Part shown: positions 1-5,581 of the stretch, piece by piece
Position numbering within the stretch: the stretch's first letter is position 1
Layout: every line of letters begins with the position of its first letter
From: JACOZM01 sp035289385
GTDB lineage: Archaea; Nanobdellota; Nanobdellia; Woesearchaeales; GW2011-AR9
Length of the DNA: 7,504 nucleotides
Direction of reading: 5' to 3'
NCBI GenBank assembly: GCA_035289385.1
Contig: DATDXI010000051.1
Coordinates: 1-7,504, forward strand
Notes under the pieces: generated by a model
Database searches by the model: none
The model's input: only the letters and a program-made list of their open reading frames with translations
Told to the model about the DNA's origin: nothing
Position numbers and translations under genes: made by a program

Positions 1-74
1 GGAGAGTTATCAAGGTTAACGATCAAAGCTTAAATGCATTATTACGAGGGAAGTTGGAGAAAGCAAGACGATGA
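1..74 (+). CDS. rps12: 30S ribosomal protein uS12, C-terminal end only (5' truncated by window edge)
   Basis: The frame starting at base 3 is open from the window edge to a TGA at 72-74 and gives 23 residues, RVIKVNDQSLNALLRGKLEK followed by ARR. This resembles the C-terminus of archaeal uS12, which has a 'KV(N)-x-x-SL-x-AL-x-x-GK-x-EK' ending with basic residues. Bases 1-2 (gg) are the end of a preceding codon, probably Trp. uS12 sits in the decoding centre of the small ribosomal subunit and monitors codon-anticodon pairing. Its stop overlaps the rps7 start as ATGA, and rps12-rps7 is the conserved archaeal and bacterial order, which supports the identification. The fragment is short, so the call rests on this motif plus gene order. 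Confidence 0.82.
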   Translation, partial: RVIKVNDQSLNALLRGKLEKARR

Positions 75-670
75 GCGATATCAAGTTCTTTAACAGGTGG
101 ACGGCAGAAGGGGTAAAAGTAGATGACTTAGGACTGCAGACGTACATCACGCTTGACCCAAAAATCATCCCTAAAACAGGAGCACGATATGCAGGAAACA
201 GGTTCCATAAGTCTAACACCTTCATCGTCGAGAGGCTTGCTACAAAGCTAATGAACTCCGGGCATAAGGGAAAAAAACATTTCTTAAGTTCCGGCCATAA
301 TACGGGAAAGAAAAATACAGCATTGACGATCGTAGAGAAAGCATTGACAACAGCAGAAGCAAAGCTGAAGAAAAACCCTTTAGCTATCTTAGTAAAAGCG
401 GTAGAAAATTCTGCACCACGGGAAGAAGTTATTGCTATTGAATATGGTGGGGCAAGATATCCTAAAGCAGTAGATATTTCTCCGCAGCGGAGAGTTGATC
501 TTGCTCTGCGAAACATAACTCAAGGAGCATACTTAAAATCATTCAACAAGAAATTGAAAGTAGAGGATGCATTAGCTGATGAGATCGTGAATGCCTGCAT
601 CTGTTCTGGAAAGAGTTCTGCCATCGCTAAGAAAAGAGATTTAGAAAGACAGGCAGCAAGCAGTAAGTAA
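71..670 (+). CDS. rps7: 30S ribosomal protein uS7 (archaeal type)
   Basis: This is a complete 199-residue uS7, a primary 16S rRNA-binding protein that nucleates assembly of the small-subunit head and lies near the E site. The family core is visible at residues 102-148: NP then VKAVENSAPREEV, YGGARYPKAVDISPQRR and VDLALRN. The C-terminal SSAIAKKRDLERQA (182-195) is the archaeal/eukaryotic-like ending. The N-terminus (residues 1-60, including FNRW and YITL) and the length of about 200 also fit archaeal uS7 rather than the shorter bacterial form of about 156. The ATG overlaps the rps12 stop as ATGA, so translation is probably coupled. A purine-rich GGAG lies at 56-59, somewhat far upstream. It would be transcribed from a promoter before rps12, outside the window. 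Confidence 0.97.
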   Translation: MSDIKFFNRWTAEGVKVDDLGLQTYITLDPKIIPKTGARYAGNRFHKSNTFIVERLATKLMNSGHKGKKHFLSSGHNTGKKNTALTIVEKALTTAEAKLKKNPLAILVKAVENSAPREEVIAIEYGGARYPKAVDISPQRRVDLALRNITQGAYLKSFNKKLKVEDALADEIVNACICSGKSSAIAKKRDLERQAASSK

Positions 671-737
671 AGTTTTCTTCTGAAGTTGTGGTTCGTGTCA
701 TGAATGAGTGTGTTTTATGGGCGTTGTGCAGGGAACA

Positions 738-2762
738 ATGACAAATCAACCAGAAGTAGTGAAGTACCATCAGCTTGACGAGATCTTTCCTAATCAAGAA
801 GAACAAAGAATTGTTGGAAGCCTGATCAGCGCTCGCTGTATCGTCAAAGATGGGGATGGATATCGGGTTGAAAGAGTACGTTCTGAAGTGGAACGATATA
901 AAGGACGGCTTGTCGTACATCTGGATGTAACGGCTCAAACTGGCCTTAGTCCTGATAGAGTCAGCGAAGCCCTTCTTGATGCGGAGAAAGTAGGTCAGAT
1001 CGTCGATGATATTTCCAAAAAACGTGGAAAAAGGCTCTATTGCTTAAGAGAGGGAATATCTTTAGATGAATTAGAAGCCTATGTGGCAAGATATTCTGAA
1101 AGAATCGAAGGACTAAAAGGGGAAGCAGTGCCTTTGGGAACCATTCGAGAGGAAGTGGGTATCCCCCTGGCAAGATTTTGCAGGATATTAGATGCTGGAC
1201 TCAGAGACAAATACCTTACTACTATAGGGAAAAGAGGAACAGGAGGGAGGGGAGGAGCAAGATATCGACTGAAGCCAGGAAAAACAAGAGAAGAGTTCGT
1301 TGCGGAATTGGGAGTGTTGAAAGATAGTTATTTTCCAAATGAATTGGCTGCAGCATTAGGATTGCCGGCTCCTAAAATATCTGCATTCATGACTCCTGAA
1401 CTGGAAGAGCAATATTTAGAGGTCATAGTTTTTGGAGACGGGAAACGCATGTGGAGAGTCAGGTCTGGCAAAGATATAAAAGACCTTTCACAAGCATTGG
1501 TAGAGCGAGAAGCTTCTTTTACCACAACAAGGGAAGTTACTTCTGAAGGAAAAAAAGTAAGGAGGCTGATGTTCTTACAATCTCGGTATCAGGGAGATAC
1601 GGAATATGCAGCAAAGATAGAGTTGAAATTGCGTGCTTACCCCCATGTTGATCCGGAAAGGAGAAGAGCTGCTGAACATCAAGCATTGGATGAAATTGCT
1701 GCTCTGTTGTATCAAAATATGCCTTCTTCAAGAAGAGATGATCTTGTTAAAGAGCTGCAAAGAGAATATAAGGTAACCCTTTCGTTTAGCCAAGAATCAG
1801 AAAGGAAAGAGCAGCCAGCAACAGCTTTAGAAGGAGAGTATTTCACTCATCACCATATATCCAGTTTGCTAGGGTTGCACACCTTCCAAGCAAAAGCAGT
1901 GCTCTTTACCTTATTTAAAGAAGGGATTATTACTGCCGTGGGAGGATCGCAGCGAATCCCAAGATATAAGCTAAAAGAAGGAATATCCGTAGAAGAATTT
2001 GTAAAAAGAGCGTTGGAAGAATATGAAGATAAAGATACCAAAAAAGTTCTCAACACCACAAACGAAGGGAATGGCACCAATAGAGTCCTCTTCTTGAAAG
2101 CAAGATATCCTGCTGATAAACTTTATCATGCAAAAATTGACCTTTATCTTCGGGGATATTCTTCAGCACTGCTCCTGCAAGGATGGAAAGGGATGCAAGC
2201 TCTGGAACATCAAATGTTGGATAGTGGATTAAAGGTTATGTTCTCGTATCTTCCACTGGAGACGGCAGAGAGGATAGTGAAGAGTGTTACGGCAAACTTT
2301 GGTGTTGATTTAACAAGAACGGTGCAAGACTATATTGGGATACATCTTCATGATCCTGTGGACTATCTATTGGAAGCGGATACTCCTGCTCTAAAAGATC
2401 GCTCCGGCAGTGGTTCTGGTGAAAGAACAAAAATACCTGCAAGAAAGGAAAGACCTGCAATCCAGAAAGAAGCTTCTGGAAAACGTTCTGGAAAAGAAAG
2501 TGGTAGAGAAAGATCTCCAAAGAAAGCACGGACAGTAGGAGTTTCTCGTTCAACAGCAAAAATTTCTGCTCGAGCGTTGGTATCTACTCCATCAACGGTA
2601 AAGAAAACACCACCAGTTCCAGAAGCAGCAAGCCAGCCTTCACCAGCACCCTTACGGGGAAATGCAGCTTGGCTGGCCTTAGGTGGTGACGACGATGACG
2701 ACGATGATGATGACGATCCTGTGAATGATCTGGATTGGGAGGATGATGAGGAAGATGATTAA
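738..2762 (+). CDS. Unrecognised 674-residue protein with four winged-helix-like modules and a basic-acidic tail
   Basis: I do not recognise this protein as a named family. Numbering here is from a possible GTG at 708; subtract 10 for the preferred ATG at 738. Four segments look like winged helix-turn-helix units, each ending in a similar strand-helix signature: 69-130 (YCLREGISLDEL), 140-200 (RYRLKPGKTREEF), 208-266 (MWRVRSGKDIKDL) and 378-439 (RYKLKEGISVEEF). The third and fourth are each followed by a related helical block sharing 'R-x-x-FL-x-x-RY' (286-294 and 459-467) and 'EHQ-x-LD' (323-328 and 500-505). Residues 564-640 are low-complexity and rich in Lys, Arg, Ser and Pro. Then come ten Asp in a row (661-670) and a DWEDDEEDD end. 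There is no signal peptide or membrane segment. It starts 67 bases after rps7 and could be co-transcribed with it. GTG 708 and ATG 717 are alternative starts, but ATG 738 begins the sequence that looks folded and has AGGGAA just upstream. A nucleic-acid-binding role is inference. Confidence 0.85.
   Translation: MTNQPEVVKYHQLDEIFPNQEEQRIVGSLISARCIVKDGDGYRVERVRSEVERYKGRLVVHLDVTAQTGLSPDRVSEALLDAEKVGQIVDDISKKRGKRLYCLREGISLDELEAYVARYSERIEGLKGEAVPLGTIREEVGIPLARFCRILDAGLRDKYLTTIGKRGTGGRGGARYRLKPGKTREEFVAELGVLKDSYFPNELAAALGLPAPKISAFMTPELEEQYLEVIVFGDGKRMWRVRSGKDIKDLSQALVEREASFTTTREVTSEGKKVRRLMFLQSRYQGDTEYAAKIELKLRAYPHVDPERRRAAEHQALDEIAALLYQNMPSSRRDDLVKELQREYKVTLSFSQESERKEQPATALEGEYFTHHHISSLLGLHTFQAKAVLFTLFKEGIITAVGGSQRIPRYKLKEGISVEEFVKRALEEYEDKDTKKVLNTTNEGNGTNRVLFLKARYPADKLYHAKIDLYLRGYSSALLLQGWKGMQALEHQMLDSGLKVMFSYLPLETAERIVKSVTANFGVDLTRTVQDYIGIHLHDPVDYLLEADTPALKDRSGSGSGERTKIPARKERPAIQKEASGKRSGKESGRERSPKKARTVGVSRSTAKISARALVSTPSTVKKTPPVPEAASQPSPAPLRGNAAWLALGGDDDDDDDDDDPVNDLDWEDDEEDD
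1329..2318 (+). repeat. Internal duplication within the winged-helix-like protein (two units of about 155 residues)
   Basis: Seen in the translation, with residues numbered from GTG 708. Unit A covers about residues 208-360 and unit B about 378-537. Aligned landmarks keep a steady offset of 170 to 177: YF at 208 and 378, LGL at 217 and 388, the FL..RY block at 289-294 and 462-467, 'AKI-x-L-x-LR' at 302-309 and 475-482, and EHQ at 323 and 500. Each unit is a winged-helix-like part followed by an alpha-rich part. The similarity is at protein level only, so the duplication is old. Boundaries are approximate. Confidence 0.65.
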
Positions 2763-3364
2763 TTTTTCTCTATCTTCCTTTTATTTTGGTTGATGATCTG
2801 CCCGATTGTTACAACCTTTAATTGATGTTTAGTAGCAAACATCAAGGCATCTTCTTTATTCATCATCGTGCCATCCCTGTTCATTAATTCACATATCACT
2901 GCCATTGGCTGAAGTCCAGCCAGCTTACACATCTCCAAAGAAGTTTCGGTGTGGCCTTGCCGCTCTTGAATAGATTTTCCAATCAATGGGAACATATGGC
3001 CGGGCTTCACTAATTGATGCATCTGGCCATAGAGCAGGGTATGAATAGTCAGGTTACGGTCTTTGCTGGATACTCCCGTAGTCATCTCTTGGTGCAGCGC
3101 ATCAACAGAGACAGTAAAATTCGTGCAGAATTTTTCGCTGTTTTTTTTGACCATCAACGGAAGATCCAGCTCCTGAGCTCTTTCTTTGGTGAGAGGAACA
3201 GTAATAATACCGGAAGTATGGTTCAGCATGAAAGCTATTTTTTCAGGGCTGCTATGTTCCGCAGCAAAAACTAAGTCTGCTTCACCTTCCCTCTCTTCAT
3301 CGATAATGATGATCAATTCTCCTTTCTGAAGAGAAAGGACAGCTGCAGCAAGAGAATCATCCAT
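2759..3364 (-). CDS. ribB: 3,4-dihydroxy-2-butanone 4-phosphate synthase (RibB)
   Basis: This cytosolic enzyme converts ribulose 5-phosphate to 3,4-dihydroxy-2-butanone 4-phosphate plus formate, supplying the four-carbon unit of the riboflavin xylene ring; it needs Mg2+. The 201 residues cover the whole single-domain family, with no fused GTP cyclohydrolase II, as in archaeal RibB. Visible motifs are DEEREGEAD (22-30, the metal- and substrate-binding acidic loop, in the 'REGE-x-D' form of archaeal members rather than bacterial 'RENEGD'), TSG (50-52), TTGVSSKDR (95-103), KPGH (120-123), RQGHTE (135-140, with the catalytic His), CEL (158-160, with the metal-ligand Glu) and DGTM (164-167). Bacterial enzymes usually read RPGH where this has KPGH. 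The tail (192-201) is Lys/Asn-rich. The ATG at 3364 lies about 25 bases after a TATA-like box. No other riboflavin gene is in the window. Confidence 0.96.
   Translation of the reverse strand: MDDSLAAAVLSLQKGELIIIIDEEREGEADLVFAAEHSSPEKIAFMLNHTSGIITVPLTKERAQELDLPLMVKKNSEKFCTNFTVSVDALHQEMTTGVSSKDRNLTIHTLLYGQMHQLVKPGHMFPLIGKSIQERQGHTETSLEMCKLAGLQPMAVICELMNRDGTMMNKEDALMFATKHQLKVVTIGQIINQNKRKIEKN
2763..2788 (+). terminator. T-rich tract, possible archaeal terminator for the 738-2762 gene
   Basis: Directly after the TAA stop the plus strand holds a run of five T, then mixed pyrimidines and another TTTTATTTT. Archaeal RNA polymerase can terminate at oligo-T tracts without a hairpin. The same bases encode, on the minus strand, the Lys/Asn-rich end of RibB, so one stretch may serve both purposes. 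No hairpin was seen. Confidence 0.4.
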
Positions 3365-3383
3365 GCCTTTACGAAGGGAAAGG

Positions 3384-3393
3384 TTATTTTAAA
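3384..3393 (-). promoter_or_regulatory. TATA-like box of ribB
   Basis: On the minus strand the sequence reads TTTAAAATAA, close to the archaeal TATA consensus. The centre of its first eight bases is about 25 bases before the ribB ATG, so transcription would start at or next to the start codon (leaderless mRNA). Confidence 0.6.
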
Positions 3394-3452
3394 CGTTATG
3401 GACAAGAATTCTCTTTTAGAAGAAAGGCATTCTCTGCATTTTCTGACAAATA

Positions 3453-3465
3453 TTTTTTAAATAAA
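3453..3465 (+). promoter_or_regulatory. TATA-like box of kae1
   Basis: The plus strand contains TTTAAATA at 3456-3463 inside a longer A/T run, matching the archaeal TATA form TTTAWATA. Its centre is about 25 bases before the kae1 ATG at 3484. No Shine-Dalgarno sequence lies between, so a leaderless transcript is likely. It shares the 119-base divergent region with the ribB promoter. Confidence 0.65.
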
Positions 3466-3483
3466 CGACAGCCTTCACGCTTT

Positions 3484-4431
3484 ATGATCATCTTAGGCAT
3501 TGAATCCACAGCGCATACCTTTGGCGTGGGAATCGTTGATGACAAAGGAAAAGTAGTAGCTAATGAGCTTGATAGTTACACCTCTGATTCGATAGGGATG
3601 ATCCCAAATAAGATTGCAGAGCATCATCAGGCTGTTGCTGCAAAAATATTGGAAAAGGCATTGCAGTCCGCAAAAATGAAAATGAAGGATGTAGATATGA
3701 TTGCCTATTCTGCCGGTCCAGGCTTAGATCCAGCATTGTGGACAGGATATAACTTTGCCAAAGATCTTGCTGTTACGTACAAGAAGAAGCTCATTGGAGT
3801 GAACCACTGCTGCGCCCATTTAAGCATCGGAAAAATGCTGCACAAGCTTCAGGATCCTTGTTATCTGTACGTTTCCGGCGTCAATACGCAGATCATCGCC
3901 TATGAAGGAGGAAAATATCGTGTCGTTGGAGAAACGCTGGATATCGGCTTAGGGAATATGCTTGATAAGTTTGCTAGAGATCTTGGTTTAGGCTTTCCCG
4001 GCGGGCCAAGGATCGAGGAGCTAGCGAAGAAAGGAACATTTGTTGAGCTGCCTTATACCGTCAAAGGGATGGACGTTTCTTTTTCCGGCATCTTGACAAA
4101 GTTACGACAGCTTTCAGGAAAAGGTGTTTCACCAGAAGACTTATGTTTTTCTCTTCAAGAAAACTGTTTTGCCATGCTCACGGAAGTTGTGGAGAGAGCG
4201 ATGGCTCATACGGAGAAGAAGGAGCTGCTGTTAGTGGGAGGAGTGGGAGCCAATAAACGCTTTTGTGAGATGCTTACCATCATGTGTCAAGAGCGAGGAG
4301 CAAGGTTTTACAATGTTCCAATGGCTTTAGTACGAGACAACGGAGCGATGATCGCCTGGGAAGGCTATCTGCGAAGAAAAGAATCTAGTGATTTGGAAGT
4401 CAAACCGCATTGGAGAGTAGATGAGGTTTAG
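3484..4431 (+). CDS. kae1: tRNA N6-threonylcarbamoyladenosine synthase subunit Kae1 (TsaD/OSGEP family)
   Basis: Kae1 is the catalytic subunit of the KEOPS complex. It transfers the threonylcarbamoyl group to A37 of tRNAs that read ANN codons. The 315 residues form a complete ASKHA-fold protein. Visible motifs are GIESTAHTFGVGI (5-17), SAGPGL (76-81), NHCCAH (107-112, with the two metal-binding His at 108 and 112), YVSGVNTQ (129-136), LDIGLGN then LDKFARDLG (152-168), FPGGPRIEELA (171-181), VSFSGI (198-203), GGVGAN (252-257) and RDNGAMIAW (284-292, with a metal-ligand Asp at 285). The usual VSGGNTQ or VSGANTQ reads VSGVNTQ here. Some archaea fuse Kae1 to the Bud32 kinase, but this protein stops right after the Kae1 domain and no Bud32 gene follows. 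ATG 3484 is supported by the TATA spacing. Confidence 0.96.
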   Translation: MIILGIESTAHTFGVGIVDDKGKVVANELDSYTSDSIGMIPNKIAEHHQAVAAKILEKALQSAKMKMKDVDMIAYSAGPGLDPALWTGYNFAKDLAVTYKKKLIGVNHCCAHLSIGKMLHKLQDPCYLYVSGVNTQIIAYEGGKYRVVGETLDIGLGNMLDKFARDLGLGFPGGPRIEELAKKGTFVELPYTVKGMDVSFSGILTKLRQLSGKGVSPEDLCFSLQENCFAMLTEVVERAMAHTEKKELLLVGGVGANKRFCEMLTIMCQERGARFYNVPMALVRDNGAMIAWEGYLRRKESSDLEVKPHWRVDEV

Positions 4432-4436
4432 AGCTG

Positions 4437-4453
4437 TTTCTTTCTCATTATTT
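4437..4453 (+). terminator. T-rich stretch after kae1
   Basis: The 26 bases between the kae1 stop and the end of the convergent minus-strand gene are pyrimidine-rich (TTTCTTTCTC then ATTATTT). This could act as an oligo-T terminator for kae1. The T runs are short, so the support is weak. Confidence 0.25.
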
Positions 4454-4457
4454 GATC

Positions 4458-4844
4458 TTAATCCATCAAATATTGCCTACGGAAGCCGGTACCCCATTCA
4501 TAATACAGATCATAACCAACAGCTAGCGCTTGGTCTGATGGAACCACGCGTTGTTGTGGTCTTAACAGAACTCTGCTGGATACCTCGCCATAGGTCTCTT
4601 GCCACATCTGAGAAAAACGGATAGAAACAGTACCAGGAACAGGAAATAGTATGGCTCTCCGATACGGTTCTATTTGGGCTCCAGGATAATACTCCCAGCC
4701 TTCATCGGTGAGAACGAGAATGTTTCGCCGACCACCCTTTAAATCATCAAGCGCTGAAACTCGTTGAATATGTTGGAAGCGATCAAGACCTATATCTAAT
4801 GCTGTTGGAAGATGCAGTCTTTTCCGCTCTAATCCTAGGGCCAT
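4458..4844 (-). CDS. Hypothetical protein, 128 residues
   Basis: I do not recognise this protein. It is soluble-looking, with no signal peptide or membrane helix. The sequence suggests a mostly beta or alpha/beta fold rich in aromatic residues: NILVLTDEGWEYYPG (41-55), YRRAILFPVPGTVSIRF (61-77), then YGEVSSRVLLRP (85-96) and YDLYYEWGTGFRRQYL (111-126). The N-terminal 30 residues contain several Leu, His and Arg. Evidence that it is a real gene comes from a clear TATA-like box 26 bases before its ATG, the same geometry as neighbouring genes, and from tight 26-base convergence with kae1. A competing plus-strand frame over the same bases lacks a promoter. Its stop codon TAA is at 4458-4460. Function unknown. 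Confidence 0.7.
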   Translation of the reverse strand: MALGLERKRLHLPTALDIGLDRFQHIQRVSALDDLKGGRRNILVLTDEGWEYYPGAQIEPYRRAILFPVPGTVSIRFSQMWQETYGEVSSRVLLRPQQRVVPSDQALAVGYDLYYEWGTGFRRQYLMD

Positions 4845-4862
4845 AGATTAAAAAATTAGTGA

Positions 4863-4874
4863 TTTATTTATAAA
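4863..4874 (-). promoter_or_regulatory. TATA-like box of the 128-residue gene
   Basis: The minus strand reads TTTATAAATAAA. The centre of its first eight bases is about 26 bases before the ATG at 4844, again pointing to a leaderless transcript. It separates this gene from the minus-strand gene upstream of it, so the two need not form one operon. Confidence 0.6.
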
Positions 4875-4900
4875 GGTATTGTTAAGGAAGTTCAAGGATT

Positions 4901-4914
4901 AGAAATAAAATTAA
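4901..4914 (-). terminator. Possible T-rich terminator of the 136-residue gene
   Basis: About 33 bases past the stop of the minus-strand gene at 4947-5357, the minus strand reads TTAATTTTATTTCT. This is a T-rich tract of the kind archaeal RNA polymerase can stop at. No hairpin is evident, and the call is tentative. Confidence 0.25.
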
Positions 4915-4946
4915 GGAGAGGTAGAGAACAGCTTTTACTAAAATCA

Positions 4947-5357
4947 TCAAGCTTGTGTTAGTGTCACAAAAATAATCTGGGAGAAAAGACTCTTTTTCTT
5001 TGCCACTTCCACCAGATGGCTCCAAGAAAGCCGTACTTCAATCCTTCTTTTTCGAGCAAACTTCCAGGCACGCCTTGTCCATATTGTGCCTTTATCTTCA
5101 ACATGAACGACAACTGGCTCTGAAGGTTTCAATTCTTTAATAACAGTACCTACTTTTTTTGCAAGGTATTTTGCAATTTCCGCAAGGACACGATTCTCAT
5201 TTGCCGAGGTGACTAATGGCTGATCTTCCCCACTAGAAGTAGGATTGTCGAAAGTCCTATTGATGATGATATTAACAACACCCCAGTCTCGAGAAGGAAA
5301 ACCGACACCCTTTAACTCATCTTGGATATTTCCCATGACTTTTTGAAGGTCTGCCAT
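4947..5357 (-). CDS. Hypothetical protein, 136 residues, basic centre
   Basis: I do not recognise this protein. It looks like a small soluble alpha/beta protein: an N-terminal helix (1-17), a strand GVVNIIINRTF (26-36), a polar loop (37-52), a helix NRVLAEIAKYLAKKVGTVI (55-73), a strand PVVVHVED (81-88), a strongly basic segment TRRAWKFARKRRIEVRLSW (94-112) and a hydrophobic C-terminal strand SQIIFVTLTQ (126-135). The RRAWKFARKRR cluster could contact nucleic acid, which is inference from charge only. The ATG at 5357 is 26 to 27 bases from a TATA-like box, which supports the gene and its start. It lies divergent to gyrB and 102 bases upstream of the 128-residue gene on the same strand. Confidence 0.75.
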   Translation of the reverse strand: MADLQKVMGNIQDELKGVGFPSRDWGVVNIIINRTFDNPTSSGEDQPLVTSANENRVLAEIAKYLAKKVGTVIKELKPSEPVVVHVEDKGTIWTRRAWKFARKRRIEVRLSWSHLVEVAKKKSLFSQIIFVTLTQA

Positions 5358-5379
5358 GTTTCTAAGGAGAAGAAAGAAG

Positions 5380-5387
5380 TATTTAAG
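5380..5387 (-). promoter_or_regulatory. TATA-like box of the 136-residue gene
   Basis: The minus strand reads CTTAAATA, centred about 26 bases before the ATG at 5357. It fits the leaderless arrangement seen for the other minus-strand genes here but is a weaker match to TTTAWATA. Confidence 0.5.
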
Positions 5388-5477
5388 TGTTACGGTAGTG
5401 GTCTCGTAGACAGAACTGCGGCGAAGGCACCATCATCAGCCAAAAATAACTTATTTCTCCTCTCAAAAACCGACAAG

Positions 5478-5485
5478 TTTATAAA
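5478..5485 (+). promoter_or_regulatory. Best TATA-like box upstream of gyrB
   Basis: TTTATAAA on the plus strand is the best TATA match in the 224-base region before gyrB. With normal spacing, transcription would start near 5507, giving gyrB a leader of about 75 bases, unlike the leaderless neighbours. Weaker alternatives are TTTTATAG (5501-5508) and CTTAAAAA (5542-5549); the latter would leave only about 10 bases of leader. The rest of 5388-5581 shows no RNA gene or convincing coding frame to me. Confidence 0.45.
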
Positions 5486-5581
5486 CGTTCCAATCCTCTA
5501 TTTTATAGCATTTTATCGACGACAAAATGAATTTTCCAACCCTTAAAAAAGAGGCCTTGGGAAAAGGCATTTTCAAGAAGC

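Noticed and set aside
708..737. GTG 708 or ATG 717 as the start of the large gene
   Set aside because: The extra residues (MCFMGVVQGT) look unlike the rest of the protein, and no ribosome-binding signal precedes them. ATG 738 has AGGGAA upstream. The choice is not certain.
2688..2717. GAY triplet run as a microsatellite
   Set aside because: It is only ten codons with mixed GAC and GAT, lies in frame in a coding region, and is better explained as an acidic protein tail.
3014..3274. Plus-strand open frame of 86 codons
   Set aside because: It is entirely antisense to ribB, whose catalytic motifs are intact.
4421..4624. Plus-strand open frame overlapping the kae1 stop
   Set aside because: It lies opposite the 128-residue minus-strand gene, which has a good promoter. 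Its own translation shows no recognisable pattern.
5388..5477. Possible small RNA gene in the gyrB upstream region
   Set aside because: A slightly GC-richer patch was checked for tRNA-like or stable hairpin structure; only four- to five-base stems were found.
5322..5546. Plus-strand open frame of 74 codons before gyrB
   Set aside because: It begins inside the antisense of the 136-residue gene, has no promoter at the usual spacing, and its sequence looks like translated intergenic DNA.
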